Positions 32,574 to 42,934 of a stretch of DNA of 64,000 nt are shown here, piece after piece. The DNA lies in contig CAJNAR010000168.1 in NCBI GenBank assembly GCA_905220665.1, positions 1-64,000 of the forward strand, given 5' to 3'. Numbering within the stretch: the first letter of the stretch is position 1; every line of letters begins with the position of its first letter. The notes below the pieces were generated by a model that was not told where the DNA came from, searched no databases, and was given only the letters and a program-made list of their open reading frames with translations. This DNA comes from Albugo candida (taxonomy: Eukaryota > Oomycota > Peronosporomycetes > Albuginales > Albuginaceae). Position numbers and translations under genes: made by a program.

Positions 32574-33221
32574 ATGACCCTCAAGATGTTATTTCGGAAA
32601 TCAAAGAGCGGGTATACGTTTTCAACCCAATCAGTAGCATCTACCCCAGTGGCCGTGGAACCTATCAAGACAAACCTAGGAAATCGCGTTTCAGTCGCAT
32701 CAACAATTCGTACTAGTTTTACATTTCGCGATAACCAGGAAGTGACATCTCCTCGATCTATTCAGTCGATTAGCTCCAAAGTGTCTGAGTTGCAGACTTG
32801 GATGTACTGGAAGCAAGACCCTTTCCGATCCGAGTCTTGGGTCAAAGTGTTCGCAACGCTGGAGGGCCAAGTAGTCACAATCATGCAGCAGCAGCATAAC
32901 GTCCAAATCCCATTGGTAGAAATGACAGTTGCTCGAGTCGAAGTCACTTCTATCGGTGGACTTTTGATCTATGATGTTATTGGACGAATCTTCGAGTTTT
33001 ATTTGTATCAGAATACCGACGATCGCTTTTTCGGATGGTATGAAGCCTTGTTAAATGCGGCAGAGCAAACAGTAGATGAACTTCCCAGCTATTATTCCGC
33101 GGCATCAACCAGTGGTACAGAGATCGAAGATATTGAAATGGAGCAATGCATGCCTTGTTCCCTATTCCAAAGATTGAGCAGGAAACGCCGTCTACCAAAG
33201 CAACAATTTCGATGGAGTTAA
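32574..33221 (+). CDS. PH-like domain protein B (215 aa), paralogue of protein A
   Basis: Intronless; the first ATG is at 32574. It shares the protein A layout: an N-terminal basic Ser/Thr-rich part (LFRKSKSGYTF), then LQTWMYWKQDPFRSESWVK, VFATLEGQVVTIMQQ, PLVEMTVARVEVT, and FEFYLYQNTDDRFFGWYEAL closing the fold. The C-terminus is basic and Cys-containing (CSLFQRLSRKRRLPK), in the same place as CKRRVNIT in protein A. The two differ at most positions, so the duplication is old. A role in membrane-associated signalling is inferred from the fold alone. Confidence 0.7.
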   Translation: MTLKMLFRKSKSGYTFSTQSVASTPVAVEPIKTNLGNRVSVASTIRTSFTFRDNQEVTSPRSIQSISSKVSELQTWMYWKQDPFRSESWVKVFATLEGQVVTIMQQQHNVQIPLVEMTVARVEVTSIGGLLIYDVIGRIFEFYLYQNTDDRFFGWYEALLNAAEQTVDELPSYYSAASTSGTEIEDIEMEQCMPCSLFQRLSRKRRLPKQQFRWS

Positions 33222-34343
33222 AGGTCGGATTATCGGTCAGCGCCACTTGGATATGATTGTGTGTGTTGGATGAACCAGTGAAACGGGTAAAGAAGTCAGC
33301 AGCTTATAAAGTGATTTCATCTTACGTAGTAAGTTGTGTCTTATTCGATATATTACTTGCATACAGCGATACTACTGTGTGGGGAAAAAGTAACTTATCA
33401 ATCACACAGTGTACCTGTGTATCTATCTGAAGGCACCCCTTAAGAAACAAAGTATGATGTTGAAGTTGAATTTGAATTTTTGATTTTCCCTGCGTGTTTT
33501 GTTGAAAAACAATCGTGCAGACCTTTGCAACCAGATCCGTAGTACTCTCGCTAGTAGAGCATGGATATTATTCTGTGAGTTATTGTAGCTCTCTTATGAG
33601 GACGTCACTAGACTGCATAGTGAAACTGAGGCAGACGTTTTGCTGATTGAGAAGTGATCGATACACAGTGATAAACGTACACGATGGGGTCGAATACAAC
33701 TTGGTGTCTACAGCAGGGCGGCAGTCCTCAGTCCGTCTAAAGTAATAATCAACAGCTTTAAAGTATCATCCGACCGGTCAAGCGACCCAGGTAGCCTCTC
33801 GAATACATTCTGATATTCAGGCACCTTCACGTCACGTCTAGGTGACTCCGACTCGTGCGCGTCATTCGAGACTCCACACCGGCTATTGGGACATGTTTCA
33901 AATTTTTTAAATTTTCAGAAATTACCGATCTCAATCTCAAAAACGGAATTGTCTCTCCATTCTCGATAATGTTACCATGGGATCTGTTAGGGGTTCATAG
34001 GGCAATCAGAAAAATTCCAAATGTCAGATTTCCAAATGAAAAGCGGCAGATGGATGGAAACTGAACTGTATGATTTGCTTCCTTATCAAGCGATCACCAC
34101 ATCTCTCGCACACGATACGCTTCAATCATTGATTGCCGTACGGTATAAGTTACCCGAGTAATGAATCGCTTCAACCTCGTTTTTACATTTATGTACCACA
34201 AATGAATTGGTCTAGGGAAGGTGCATGATAGTCATTTAGAGTCTATCATTTATGATCACATCAAATTAGGTCATTTCAATCCTGATTTCATTTAGTTCGT
34301 CAGTTAGAGAGTATCACATTTCAAAAAGAAGTATTCAGTAACC
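33222..34343. other. 1.1-kb interval without a supported gene
   Basis: Only a 69-residue plus-strand frame (33855-34064) and smaller ones, with no domain or signal sequence I can name. AT-rich. Confidence 0.5.
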
Positions 34344-35562
34344 ATGCATATGCCAGATCACGCAGAATTCGTGAACGCGATCGACAGTCTTCTCGACGAA
34401 TGTTCAGAATATGGAAAGGGTAATATCAGTAATAAGCTTAGAGAAAGATATCCAAACTGGCATTTCGGCGATAAGCGAGGTACAGTTTGCACATTTATAT
34501 GGTTTCGAGTATCACTTAATCTTGTTACTTGTTTTAGTGGTGAAACATCTCAAAAGTTTGAAAAATGCACGAAAATCGAGTGGGACAATCAACGAGGGTG
34601 ACATTACCGTACCAAAGGAACGTGACAGTGCCGATAACCAAGAAGAAGAAGATTATCTCAACAAGTCTAATACATGTGAAGATGACGGTATTTTCCGGGT
34701 CAACAACGCATCTGAAGCGCAATCTGATAATGTCGCTAGTATCAGAAAAGAAGAATCATTTTCTTCTGATTCAAAGGTGGAAAGATTTGATGCGAAAGAC
34801 ACAGAAACACAATCGCAATCGTCTCGAACAAATGACGATGCTTTAGAGAGTGCGCTGTTTGGGGAGATAAGTGTGACACAAACAAATGAGCCAGAAGAGG
34901 TGCCGCAGTTAGTAACACTAGAAGACATGAATTTTGATTCGCCGGAACAAGTTGAGACCGAAAATGACGCTCCAGTGCAAGTGGTGCAGCAGAAGGAAAA
35001 TGGGCATGCGAATCAAACATGCTCGCAGCTGATCAAGGTCACTTCGAATAACGCGATTTTGGTTATTGAAGATTTGATGACACAGCCATCCCAAGAAATC
35101 TCTGCAGAATCAGGTGATACTGATTCCATCGCCTCGGAAGAATCAGAACCTGATACCAAAACCGGTATTCTCACTGAGGATGTTAATAATGGGAAGAGCT
35201 CTAAGGAGGCAAGCTTTGAGAAAGGCCAAAGCGAATCCCCAGTTGTCGAATCACCCGATCAAAACTCCATCGTGAACGTTGAAAAAGAACATGTGGTTGA
35301 GGCCAAACAGACATCCCCAAAATTCGAGGAATCACACGCTGTGAAAATCGTAACAGACGAAGTCTTTGAAGGCGCTTTGACAAAGGACGAGATGGCGGAA
35401 AAGGTGTCACAATCGGAAACTGCGATGCCAAAGACACCCAGCAAGGGCGTGGAGATGTATGAGGATTCTCGTGTCACCGCCAAACCGAAAAAGAACGCCA
35501 GTAAATCGGTACGTGATCGTGAGGCCGAAGTAGACACGATATGCCGCTGTCAGATCATGTAA
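34344..35562 (+). CDS. Acidic low-complexity protein with C-terminal CaaX box
   Basis: Two exons (34344-34479, 34538-35562) give 386 residues. The first 60 residues form a conserved-looking helical head (FVNAIDSLLDECSEYGKG, KLRERYPNWHF, KHLKSLKNARK). The remainder is Glu/Ser/Thr-rich, low-complexity and presumably unstructured. The protein ends C-R-C-Q-I-M: CQIM fits a farnesylation CaaX box and CRC gives a second Cys that could be palmitoylated. A basic patch (AKPKKNASKSVRDR) lies just before. So a disordered protein tethered to a membrane is likely. I do not recognise the family. Confidence 0.75.
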
Positions 35563-35645
35563 GACTTCGTGACGTCGTTCGGTGAGATGCGATTGTCGTT
35601 TGAAAGACTTGGAAACACTTTTTTTATCGGTAGTTTGCATACGCT

Positions 35646-36955
35646 TCAGTTTTTGTTTATCGGAAGAATATATGCATTGGAATGTCCACTTGCAATGGCG
35701 CGTACGCCTTTCACGTCGGAAGAAGGCTGGAGACCCCAATGGAACACTTGACCGTCTTTACATAACGCAGTTGTGTGTCGTCCACCACAAACAACGTCTT
35801 TGACGCTCTCTAGAGACTCTTGTGTCGCTGGATTTTGACTGCTTACAACACAAGGTGATACTTTGGAAGCTTTTGCTTCATGACCCTGCGAGAAAACGTC
35901 AGATACGACGCGGGAATGTCAATGATAGCTGTACCAGCTGCCCGTCTTGATTCCATCCCCAAGTGTAGAGATCGCCAGAGGAAGTGCATGCTAAAGAAAA
36001 CAGATGAAGCAGATGCATTGAATGTCACGAGAAAGGTTACCGGCTGTATGCCACATGCCACAAGCGACTGTTTTGACGCGGAGAGGGGATCCTTGATGGT
36101 CAAATATTCCATCAAAAGCCTCGATTCGAGTGAGTTCATGTCGATTTTCAGTGGTTCCGTGTCCGAGCTGATGGTACAGCCCCCAACCGAAGGTGTAAAG
36201 TTGACCAAACTCCAGCGATATCGCAGCTGAATGCGCGTATCCTGCAGCAATGAGCTGGATTGGTTGTGACTCGGTTCTTTCGACTAATTGTGGAGTCTGT
36301 ACGCTTTTGATATCGCGGAACGCTTCGCCGAGTCCTAATTCACCATACCAGTTTCGTCCCCAAGTCCAAAGTCGATGACTTTGATCGAGTAACATTGAGT
36401 GTCCAAAGCCGGCAGATACTTGAATGACAGCGACTGGCAGGGCGACGAGATTGGGAGTAAAGACGCAATTTGGTAGTTTGTTGTTGGATTTTGGATCTGG
36501 CGGAAATGGACCGACTTGGCCGTACGTATTCGATCCCCATGCATACAAGAATCCTGACTACGTGAAAAATGAGAAAGAGCAGTGAAAATACCTTTGTCGA
36601 TGACCGCCAGTACGTGATGCCAGCCACAAGCGACACGTTGCCATCGGAGTAAAGATGACGGGAAAAGCACGTGTGGTTTCGCACATATTACTTGATACTC
36701 TTCATTCATTGTAGATCCTTGAATTCCATCCTCTGCACCAAGTTCGCCGTAAAACGCACTACCCCATCCAATTAATTGATTCGTGTCATTCATTGCGATA
36801 CAAAATGTCTCTCCACCGCATATTTGAGTGATAAACGAGATTTGGATGCCTGAATGTCGCTTACGCTTTGAGCCCGTTCCTTCCAAACTTTTCGACTTAT
36901 CTTCGTTCAGATCCGTACCAAACGAAGTCTGACCAATAGATCGCCATCGCATCAT
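35646..36955 (-). CDS. RCC1-repeat (beta-propeller) protein
   Basis: Four exons (36955-36592, 36553-36041, 35990-35935, 35885-35646) give 390 residues. RCC1 blades are visible: LIGWGSAFYGELG, CGWHHVLAVI, FLYAWGSNTYGQVG, VSAGFGHSMLL, LWTWGRNWYGELGLG, AGYAHSAAI, LYTFGWGLYHQLGHG, CGMWHTA, LYTWGWNQDGQLG, CGGRHTTAL. About six to seven blades fit the family's size. Such propellers act as GEFs or as binding scaffolds; which applies here is unknown. Intron 1 is only 38 bases, the shortest in the window. It diverges from the PITH gene (57-base spacer) and converges on the CaaX gene. Confidence 0.9.
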
Positions 36956-37011
36956 GATACTACCGATCCGATACCACGGTTACCGATCATTTAAAGGGAG
37001 AACACCTGAGT

Positions 37012-37727
37012 ATGAGCCATTGCCACGACGAACATAAAGACGTTGGTCATGACCACGATCACGACCACGATCACGACCACGATCAGAATGATGGAAGTGG
37101 AGACTCGTTGTACCCATACATTGATACCACCAAATTAGAAGTGGAGAACGCGACAGATCCATCGGCATGGACAAATCCTTTCAAGCCTTTTCATGAACGT
37201 CATGATCGCACTCGACCAATACAGAGCCATTTTGCAGATCCAGAATTGATTATTCACATTCCGTAAGTGAAAGAATACATCCGTATTCCATCTGATTTCC
37301 GTGCTTGTAGATTCACTGAAGTTGTTGATATAAAGTCTATATGTATTCTCGGCGGGGAAGAAGGCACTCACCCAAAAGATATAAAGCTGTACGACTCCAA
37401 GTATACACTTTAATTGGTTCTCATTCGTGGTCCCATTGCAGCTTTATCAATCGTGATGATATTGACTTTTTGAGTGCCCATGAGCTTCCTCCACAACAAA
37501 CGCTGCGGCTAAGCGAAGATTACCAAATGGAGATTGATTATCCATTGCAGTAAGCTGTCGTTTGATGCGTTTCAATTGGACTATTGCATACTGTGCTCTA
37601 TAGAGCTCGAAAGTTCCAAGGAGTGAGTAATATCACTTTGTTCGTCGAACAAACGTGGGCAGAGGGCCATTGCACCATTCATTACATTGGATTGAAGGGC
37701 GTGAGCAAAAAGGTGGGACTTTGGTAG
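37012..37727 (+). CDS. PITH-domain protein (PITHD1-like)
   Basis: Four exons (37012-37262, 37311-37400, 37442-37549, 37604-37727) give 190 residues, close to human PITHD1. The PITH domain (proteasome-interacting module of thioredoxin-like proteins) is complete: SLYPYIDTTKLEVENA, LIIHIPFTEVVDIKSI, HPKDIKLYDSKN-FINRDDIDF, LEYP-type MEIDYPLQ, VSNITLFVEQ, then IHYIGLKGV at the end. There is no thioredoxin domain. The N-terminus carries a His-Asp run (residues 13-24) that could bind metal and is absent from the family core. Confidence 0.92.
37051..37086 (+). repeat. 12-bp coding repeat (GACCACGATCAC) x3
   Basis: Three nearly perfect head-to-tail copies encode alternating Asp-His in the PITH protein. 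The last copy ends CAG. Such runs expand by slippage. Confidence 0.9.
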
Positions 37728-37900
37728 ATATTCCGTTCTCATGTGATTGCTTAATAATGTGCTGGTGTAGTGGCGACGTGGAGTGGTTGAAGCGGTGTAC
37801 GAGAGCAGACCGATGCATTCGGAGCACAAAGTGGATAATACGACCACACCCACCGCACTTGCTTGATCGTGTTTATTTGAGAGCAGTTTAACATATTTGA

Positions 37901-39691
37901 TCAATGGATTGCTTTATTGAAGGAATCCGTTTGCTGCAGCTCTAACAATTCTTGTTCTAAGACTTGGGCTTTTTTCTGTTCCACATCACAACGCTGTTTA
38001 AACTTGACCACGATAGCCTGCAAGTCGTCCAAAACAAATGCGTCTTCGCTGTCACTCTCACGAGCCGTAATGTCATCGTTATTTCTTCCTTCTTTATCTT
38101 CTTTCTCTTCCATTGAGCTTGACATCGATCCAGATGACACAAACAAACTCCGTCGAGTATTTGATTCCCGAATTTGTTCTCCGTTCGACGACTCTTTCAT
38201 CGGTGAGGCAGACGAAGCGACTGATTCCACTTCATCCTGCTTTGTGATTTCTTGGGAGGCCTCTGATGCCAATCTACAACTCCCATCTCCATCACATGAT
38301 ATCTGCTCACTGATGAAAGACTCCCAATTGACAAAATTGATCTGACTCTCAACGCTGTGATTGGAGCTTGGAGCTACAACGTCATATGCACGGAACAATC
38401 CCAACATTTCCGAATTAGAGGCCCCACTGCGCCATAAAGCATCTTCCTCTTCTGTCACATTCTCCATGATAGATGACTCGTCTGCAGCGCTCTTCTGTAC
38501 GACACTTGACGTCTTTACGGGTATTGGGTGATCTTGATTCGATAACTGAATGGCAGCATTCTCTAAAGTTTCCTCTTGTCCCTTATCTTTTTTCGAATTT
38601 TGGAGCACAATTAATTCCTTTTGTAATTTATCAATTGCTTGTAATAATTCCGTCTCCCGCGACGTTTTCTCTTCACGCAATTTTACAATAACACTTTTGT
38701 ATTCGGCTCGAACTTGCTCCAAATCTTTCGACTGAATAAGATCCAATTCCGAGTGAAGTGCTTCGACCTCTCCCAGTGCGGCCGTATGCTTTAGCGATTG
38801 CGCATCCAATTCATCTGTCAGTTGCTTTACCGTTTTTTGGCTTTTACGCAATTTTTCGAGCGCTTCGTCTCGTTCTTTAATCGTAACACAGAGCCCGTGA
38901 TCCAATGCGTTTACTCTCTGCTGTGTGACATCTTTTTCCAGGGTCAGTGTTTCCAATTTTTTCTCAAAACGCTCTTTTTCCGATCGTTTGTCAGACTCAA
39001 AATTGCTTAATGTTTTCTCTGTTTGATACAATTTCCGCTCTAAATTCGACTGCAAAATGGACCGCTGGAGAATCTGCTTTTCAAGGTTTTGCGTGTGTTT
39101 GCGTTGCGCCTCTAATTTGCTGTCTGCTTCGCGCTGTGTATGGCGCAAAGAAACGCGCAATTCATTTTGAAGCTTTTCGAAATGAGCAAGTTGAAGTTGA
39201 AGTTGCTGGACATCGGCGCGACATTCGTGCAACTTCTCCCCGCGCAATGTAGCCATCGACGGGTTTACGTCCATCACATGATGGTTATTCTTTTTGCAGC
39301 ATGTGTGCCACACGAAATGGACATTAGTACCCCCAGGGGTACGATGCTTGGATCCTTGCTTTCCATGCAGTAAATCATTTCGTTCCTTTACCACTTGAGC
39401 CGCATACCGTTCAAGAAATAGCTTTCTTTCTTCTTCTTGTGCGACATTTCGCGTCAGCGTTGTGACATGCTTTTTCAATATGTCCAAATCTTGCTCCAAA
39501 CCAGTTGTATACAGTCGCAAATGAGAAGTCATTGTTTCCATTTCTGTATACTTTGGAACGATGTTGAGCACATACATGAGTAACCGTTGTGGATCGGAGG
39601 ACGGAGGAATTGGAGGAAGCTCGTTGAACTCAAACGCCAGCTCCAATTCTTCATTTTCATCATTCAATTCAGTTTTGGTGTCCATTTCCAT
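37901..39691 (-). CDS. Long coiled-coil protein (596 aa)
   Basis: A single frame from ATG 39691. After an acidic N-terminus (ELPPIPPSSDPQRLL) there is about 300 residues of dense heptad coiled coil, broken near residue 110-145 by a loop with HTCCKKNNHH, which could bind metal. The last 200 residues are Ser/acidic and mostly disordered, ending in another short coil (FKQRCDVEQKKAQVLEQEL). No enzyme or known targeting domain. It probably acts as a structural or tethering protein. It is divergent with the HEI10-like gene, 80 bases apart. Confidence 0.8.
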   Translation of the reverse strand: MEMDTKTELNDENEELELAFEFNELPPIPPSSDPQRLLMYVLNIVPKYTEMETMTSHLRLYTTGLEQDLDILKKHVTTLTRNVAQEEERKLFLERYAAQVVKERNDLLHGKQGSKHRTPGGTNVHFVWHTCCKKNNHHVMDVNPSMATLRGEKLHECRADVQQLQLQLAHFEKLQNELRVSLRHTQREADSKLEAQRKHTQNLEKQILQRSILQSNLERKLYQTEKTLSNFESDKRSEKERFEKKLETLTLEKDVTQQRVNALDHGLCVTIKERDEALEKLRKSQKTVKQLTDELDAQSLKHTAALGEVEALHSELDLIQSKDLEQVRAEYKSVIVKLREEKTSRETELLQAIDKLQKELIVLQNSKKDKGQEETLENAAIQLSNQDHPIPVKTSSVVQKSAADESSIMENVTEEEDALWRSGASNSEMLGLFRAYDVVAPSSNHSVESQINFVNWESFISEQISCDGDGSCRLASEASQEITKQDEVESVASSASPMKESSNGEQIRESNTRRSLFVSSGSMSSSMEEKEDKEGRNNDDITARESDSEDAFVLDDLQAIVVKFKQRCDVEQKKAQVLEQELLELQQTDSFNKAIH

Positions 39692-39771
39692 TGCAGCATT
39701 ACAATATCACGATTCAAAATTAAAAAATTGAATTGTACAATTCATCATCAAGACCATCACTCGACACAAAA

Positions 39772-41645
39772 ATGGAAGACCCCGCGCGCGTCAACGACAT
39801 TTCCTGCAACGTACGCAAAATGCAAGCGCGCAAAGCGCTATTGACCGACGATATGGACGATACCGACACATCCTTCCCTATTTCGGCGGAGCGTATCCGC
39901 CCACAGCTCCGCTGCAACGCGTGTTGGGAACGAATTCTCTCCAGCACACACTCTGCGCAAACATGTTATCGGACATACTGCAGTCACCTCTTTTGCGTAC
40001 GCTATCAATTTAGACGCTAAGGAACCCACATCACCATAGCGACCTACAGGAAAAGTGCGCGTACAAACATTTCGGCGGGGGTCAATTGGTGTGTCCTGCG
40101 TGTCACTCAGGTGCGTCCTACATGTCAGGAGGATTCACTCAGCTCATTATCCCTCAAAAGATATGAGGTATAGTACCATTATTTGAGTGTGAGGGAAAAT
40201 CATGACGTGTTTGGGAATGGAATTCATAAGTCGGAACGGAATCAGTGAAACGTACGTGAGGAGCGAGTCAAGAATACTGAAAATACGAAGAAATGAATGA
40301 TGTAGGACGATTCGAAGTGCAGCAGATCCAAAGGTTCGAAATCGACGTATTATCTGGCGATATGAATCGTGACGCAGTGTCCGTAGCGAAGGGAGGCAAG
40401 TAGTAGTGCAACTGGTTACGATGATGTGACAGGAGATGCAGGTGATATGGGAAGAGATGATGGCCGATCCGACAGCGTGTTTTCGTAAGTGGATAACCTC
40501 ATGTGCAGTAAAGTGGTCCTCAAAAGTGTTCATCAGAATCTTTTCAGCAATCGCTTGGTAAAGTGAAGTACTTTTGGCTGGCTTATTATTGAGAAAGGGT
40601 CACATTTGGATGTAGACTTCATTATGGTATCAATGTGAGGGACTGACGTTGGGATGCAATTTCAATGGAATTCGCTTGTAGTTTCAGCTCGCACAAGATG
40701 CATATCGGTGTGGATGTAGTATCAATTTGTAATCGATTTGTGTACCCAATGATGATCCGTGTAGACAAGAACAGAATCGACGGCATATGAGTACTATTTT
40801 TGCTGTATTAGGTGATTGTCATAGCTCTGATGGAGGAAGTAGTCGAGGATCAAAAGAATTTCGAGGCTCAGCATGGGGAAAAGTACATACAACTGAAGAA
40901 TTATACTGACCAGATAGAAGCTGAGCTCGGAGAAATCCGATCGAAAATGGAGTCATTGACATCATCAAATGAGGAATTACGCGAGGTCTCAAGCTATCCG
41001 TCTGATTTATGATATTGATTACATTGCTGGCAGGCGTATCGAGAAAAAGCTCGAAAGTGTAGAAATTGGGAAAAGATGGTATTTATAGTCGAATTTTTGG
41101 CGTAAATATTGCTCATTCAGAACGTGTCTAGTGCAAAGCACTTAAAGCTCAACATACGACACGCGGGGCACCATCTCCATCAAGCTCCTCGGCATCTATG
41201 GGTCATACAATCAGACCAGAATCCAATGCTTACGGAACACTACCGGCTCAATTTGCTCGTTCCATATCTCGACCACTTTCATACACATCTGAGAAATCTC
41301 CTGGTATGCTACTTAGGCCTCAGGTGGCGCCTCTGAGGCGACCGGAAACACCCAATATTGTTCGACAAAGACCAAATCGGCCGATTTTAGAGCGTGTTCC
41401 AAGAACAAATTCGGGTTGGTAGTACACATTTCGTGATACTATATTGGTTCACTTGTAACGTGCGCTCAGCTTATCAACAACCTCACTCAGTCCCGATTTC
41501 AAGACCACACGTAGTTCGTCCAAAGACACCGATACAATTGACCCAACGAAGTGCTTTTGTCCAAAAGCGGTACGTGATCATCGACACGTCACTCCGTCAT
41601 ACAAAACACGAAACTAAAGGCTCGTTTTCAAGTCCAATCTTCTGA
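39772..41645 (+). CDS. HEI10/CCNB1IP1-like RING E3 ligase (model incomplete)
   Basis: HEI10/Zip3-type proteins mark crossover sites on meiotic chromosomes and are SUMO or ubiquitin ligases. Exon 1 (39772-39996) has LRCNACWERILSS and TYCSHLFC. Exon 2 (40050-40110) supplies EKCAYKHF and LVCPACHS, completing a C-x2-C...C-x-H-x2-C-x2-C...C-x2-C RING. Later exons (40812-40985, 41034-41078, from 41132) give VIVIALMEEVVEDQ, a coiled coil (QLKNYTDQIEAELGEI), AYREKARKCRNWEKM-CKALKAQ and a Pro/Ser/Arg-rich tail with APSPSSSSAS and RPETPNIVRQRPN. This is the HEI10 order. Between 40110 and 40812 phases do not match directly, so an exon is missing from my model. The last exon (about 41460-41645) is also uncertain. 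Confidence 0.75.
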
Positions 41646-41689
41646 ATGCAAAACTCCAAAAGTACACGAAAATCAAGTAGGAAGAAAAG

Positions 41690-41881
41690 ATGAGAAAGAA
41701 TTCGATTGATTTGACTTTATTTACCATTTTCGCAATTATCGCGTTACAATACTCTCATCGTTCTACTTATCAGTCGGTCAATTTTGACGGATACGATCTG
41801 AGCGTGAATTATAGCTTTACGGAATGGTTGAAGATTCTACAAGCAACGATAAATACACAGTTCTTTGGAAGAATACAATGA
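41690..41881 (+). CDS. Small ORF with N-terminal hydrophobic segment (63 aa)
   Basis: ATG to TGA, with a hydrophobic run LTLFTIFAIIAL near the N-terminus after basic residues, then polar sequence with several Tyr. It could be a small membrane or secreted protein. It sits in the 250-base gap between two converging genes; chance is quite possible. Confidence 0.3.
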   Translation: MRKNSIDLTLFTIFAIIALQYSHRSTYQSVNFDGYDLSVNYSFTEWLKILQATINTQFFGRIQ

Positions 41882-41891
41882 ATTCGGGTTT

Positions 41892-42654
41892 CTATACCGC
41901 AAAAACTGGGTTGCCAATATGACAAAGAAGTGATGTCACTCCTTGTGATCGAATCTCTGCGACTGTTGTCTTCAATGCGGACAATTCTTCGAGGATAGCG
42001 TCTTTCAACGATGCGATTCTACACTGTTCTACTTGCAAACACGCTCCAATCTCATTCACGATGGACTCCAAACTCTCCAATTGCTGCATCATCAATTCAC
42101 CATCACCGCGAGCTTGGAAACTCACTTTCACATCTACAAAATCACATCACAATCGATCCGGTCGCAGCCTTAAGACAGGACTCACCATCATCTCGCTCTT
42201 CCTTCCATTCCAAGTCCGCAGTATCCCGTCTCACTGAAGAATCACTATAGACCACAATCAGATACATTGGCTCAATATCGCGATGGAATCACTTCTACCT
42301 GGAAGCGATGGTATCTCGACCCGACCACCAAGTCTCGGTGCACTCTTTACAATCGGCGTTGCTCCGCCATGAGATCCGCGCTTGCAATCTATCCGCACAC
42401 GAAGTGGTCAAGCTTGATGGACGATAGTGTGGAGATTGCCGATGAGCTTGTGGTCGCTTCATTGCCACGCCGTAATGACCCAATTCATGCAGAGTCATTC
42501 TTCTCTCTTTATGTTTTGTGGCACAATCCTTCTTCACACCAAGTGATCTCGCTAAATTAGGATCTTGAATTCGGACCAATTTGTGTGCGATGGAATCATT
42601 GCGTCGACTTTTTGTCTCTTCATAGAGATTCACTGTTTTCAGCGTCAGTGTCAT
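41892..42654 (-). CDS. Unrecognised small coiled-coil protein (218 aa)
   Basis: Three exons (42654-42299, 42244-42186, 42133-41892) join in phase. The N-terminal half is basic (LYEETKSRRNDSIAHKLVRIQD, then RPQAHRQSPHYRPSS), with cysteines near the exon junction (CADRL, CKECTETWW). The C-terminal 80 residues form a coiled coil (MMQQLESLESIVNEIG, AILEELSALKTTVAEI) and end hydrophobic. I do not recognise a family. Introns of 54 and 52 bases have GTAGAA and GTGAGT donors. It is convergent with the preceding small ORF. Confidence 0.6.
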
Positions 42655-42934
42655 GGAATGCTCCGAAACAAAAGTGATAGAAGCGACAGGATGAAGAAGT
42701 GTGCATGATTACGGGGGGACACGTGGGTGGGTGATGCACTTGCCACGTTTATAGTGCCAGCGCGGAGGGTACAGAGAGCGGTTCAAAGACCACTGAGAAA
42801 AAAGAACCGAATGGATGTCACGGTCGTTCATGTATAAAGTAGCACTGCGATGTATAGGACTCTGTATGTAACGCGATTAAACGATCGAACGGTTGAAGAG
42901 ATTCGTTGTGTGGCACGTTAAATTAGTTTTTACA

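Noticed and set aside
34411..34536. In-frame start of the CaaX protein at 34411
   Set aside because: That reading runs through the intron (34480-34537) and begins at an alternative-phase codon; the spliced form from ATG 34344 gives a coherent N-terminal helix.
40147..40533. 128-codon minus-strand ATG frame inside the HEI10-like gene
   Set aside because: No recognisable domain or splice partners, odd His/Ile-rich composition; most likely intronic noise.
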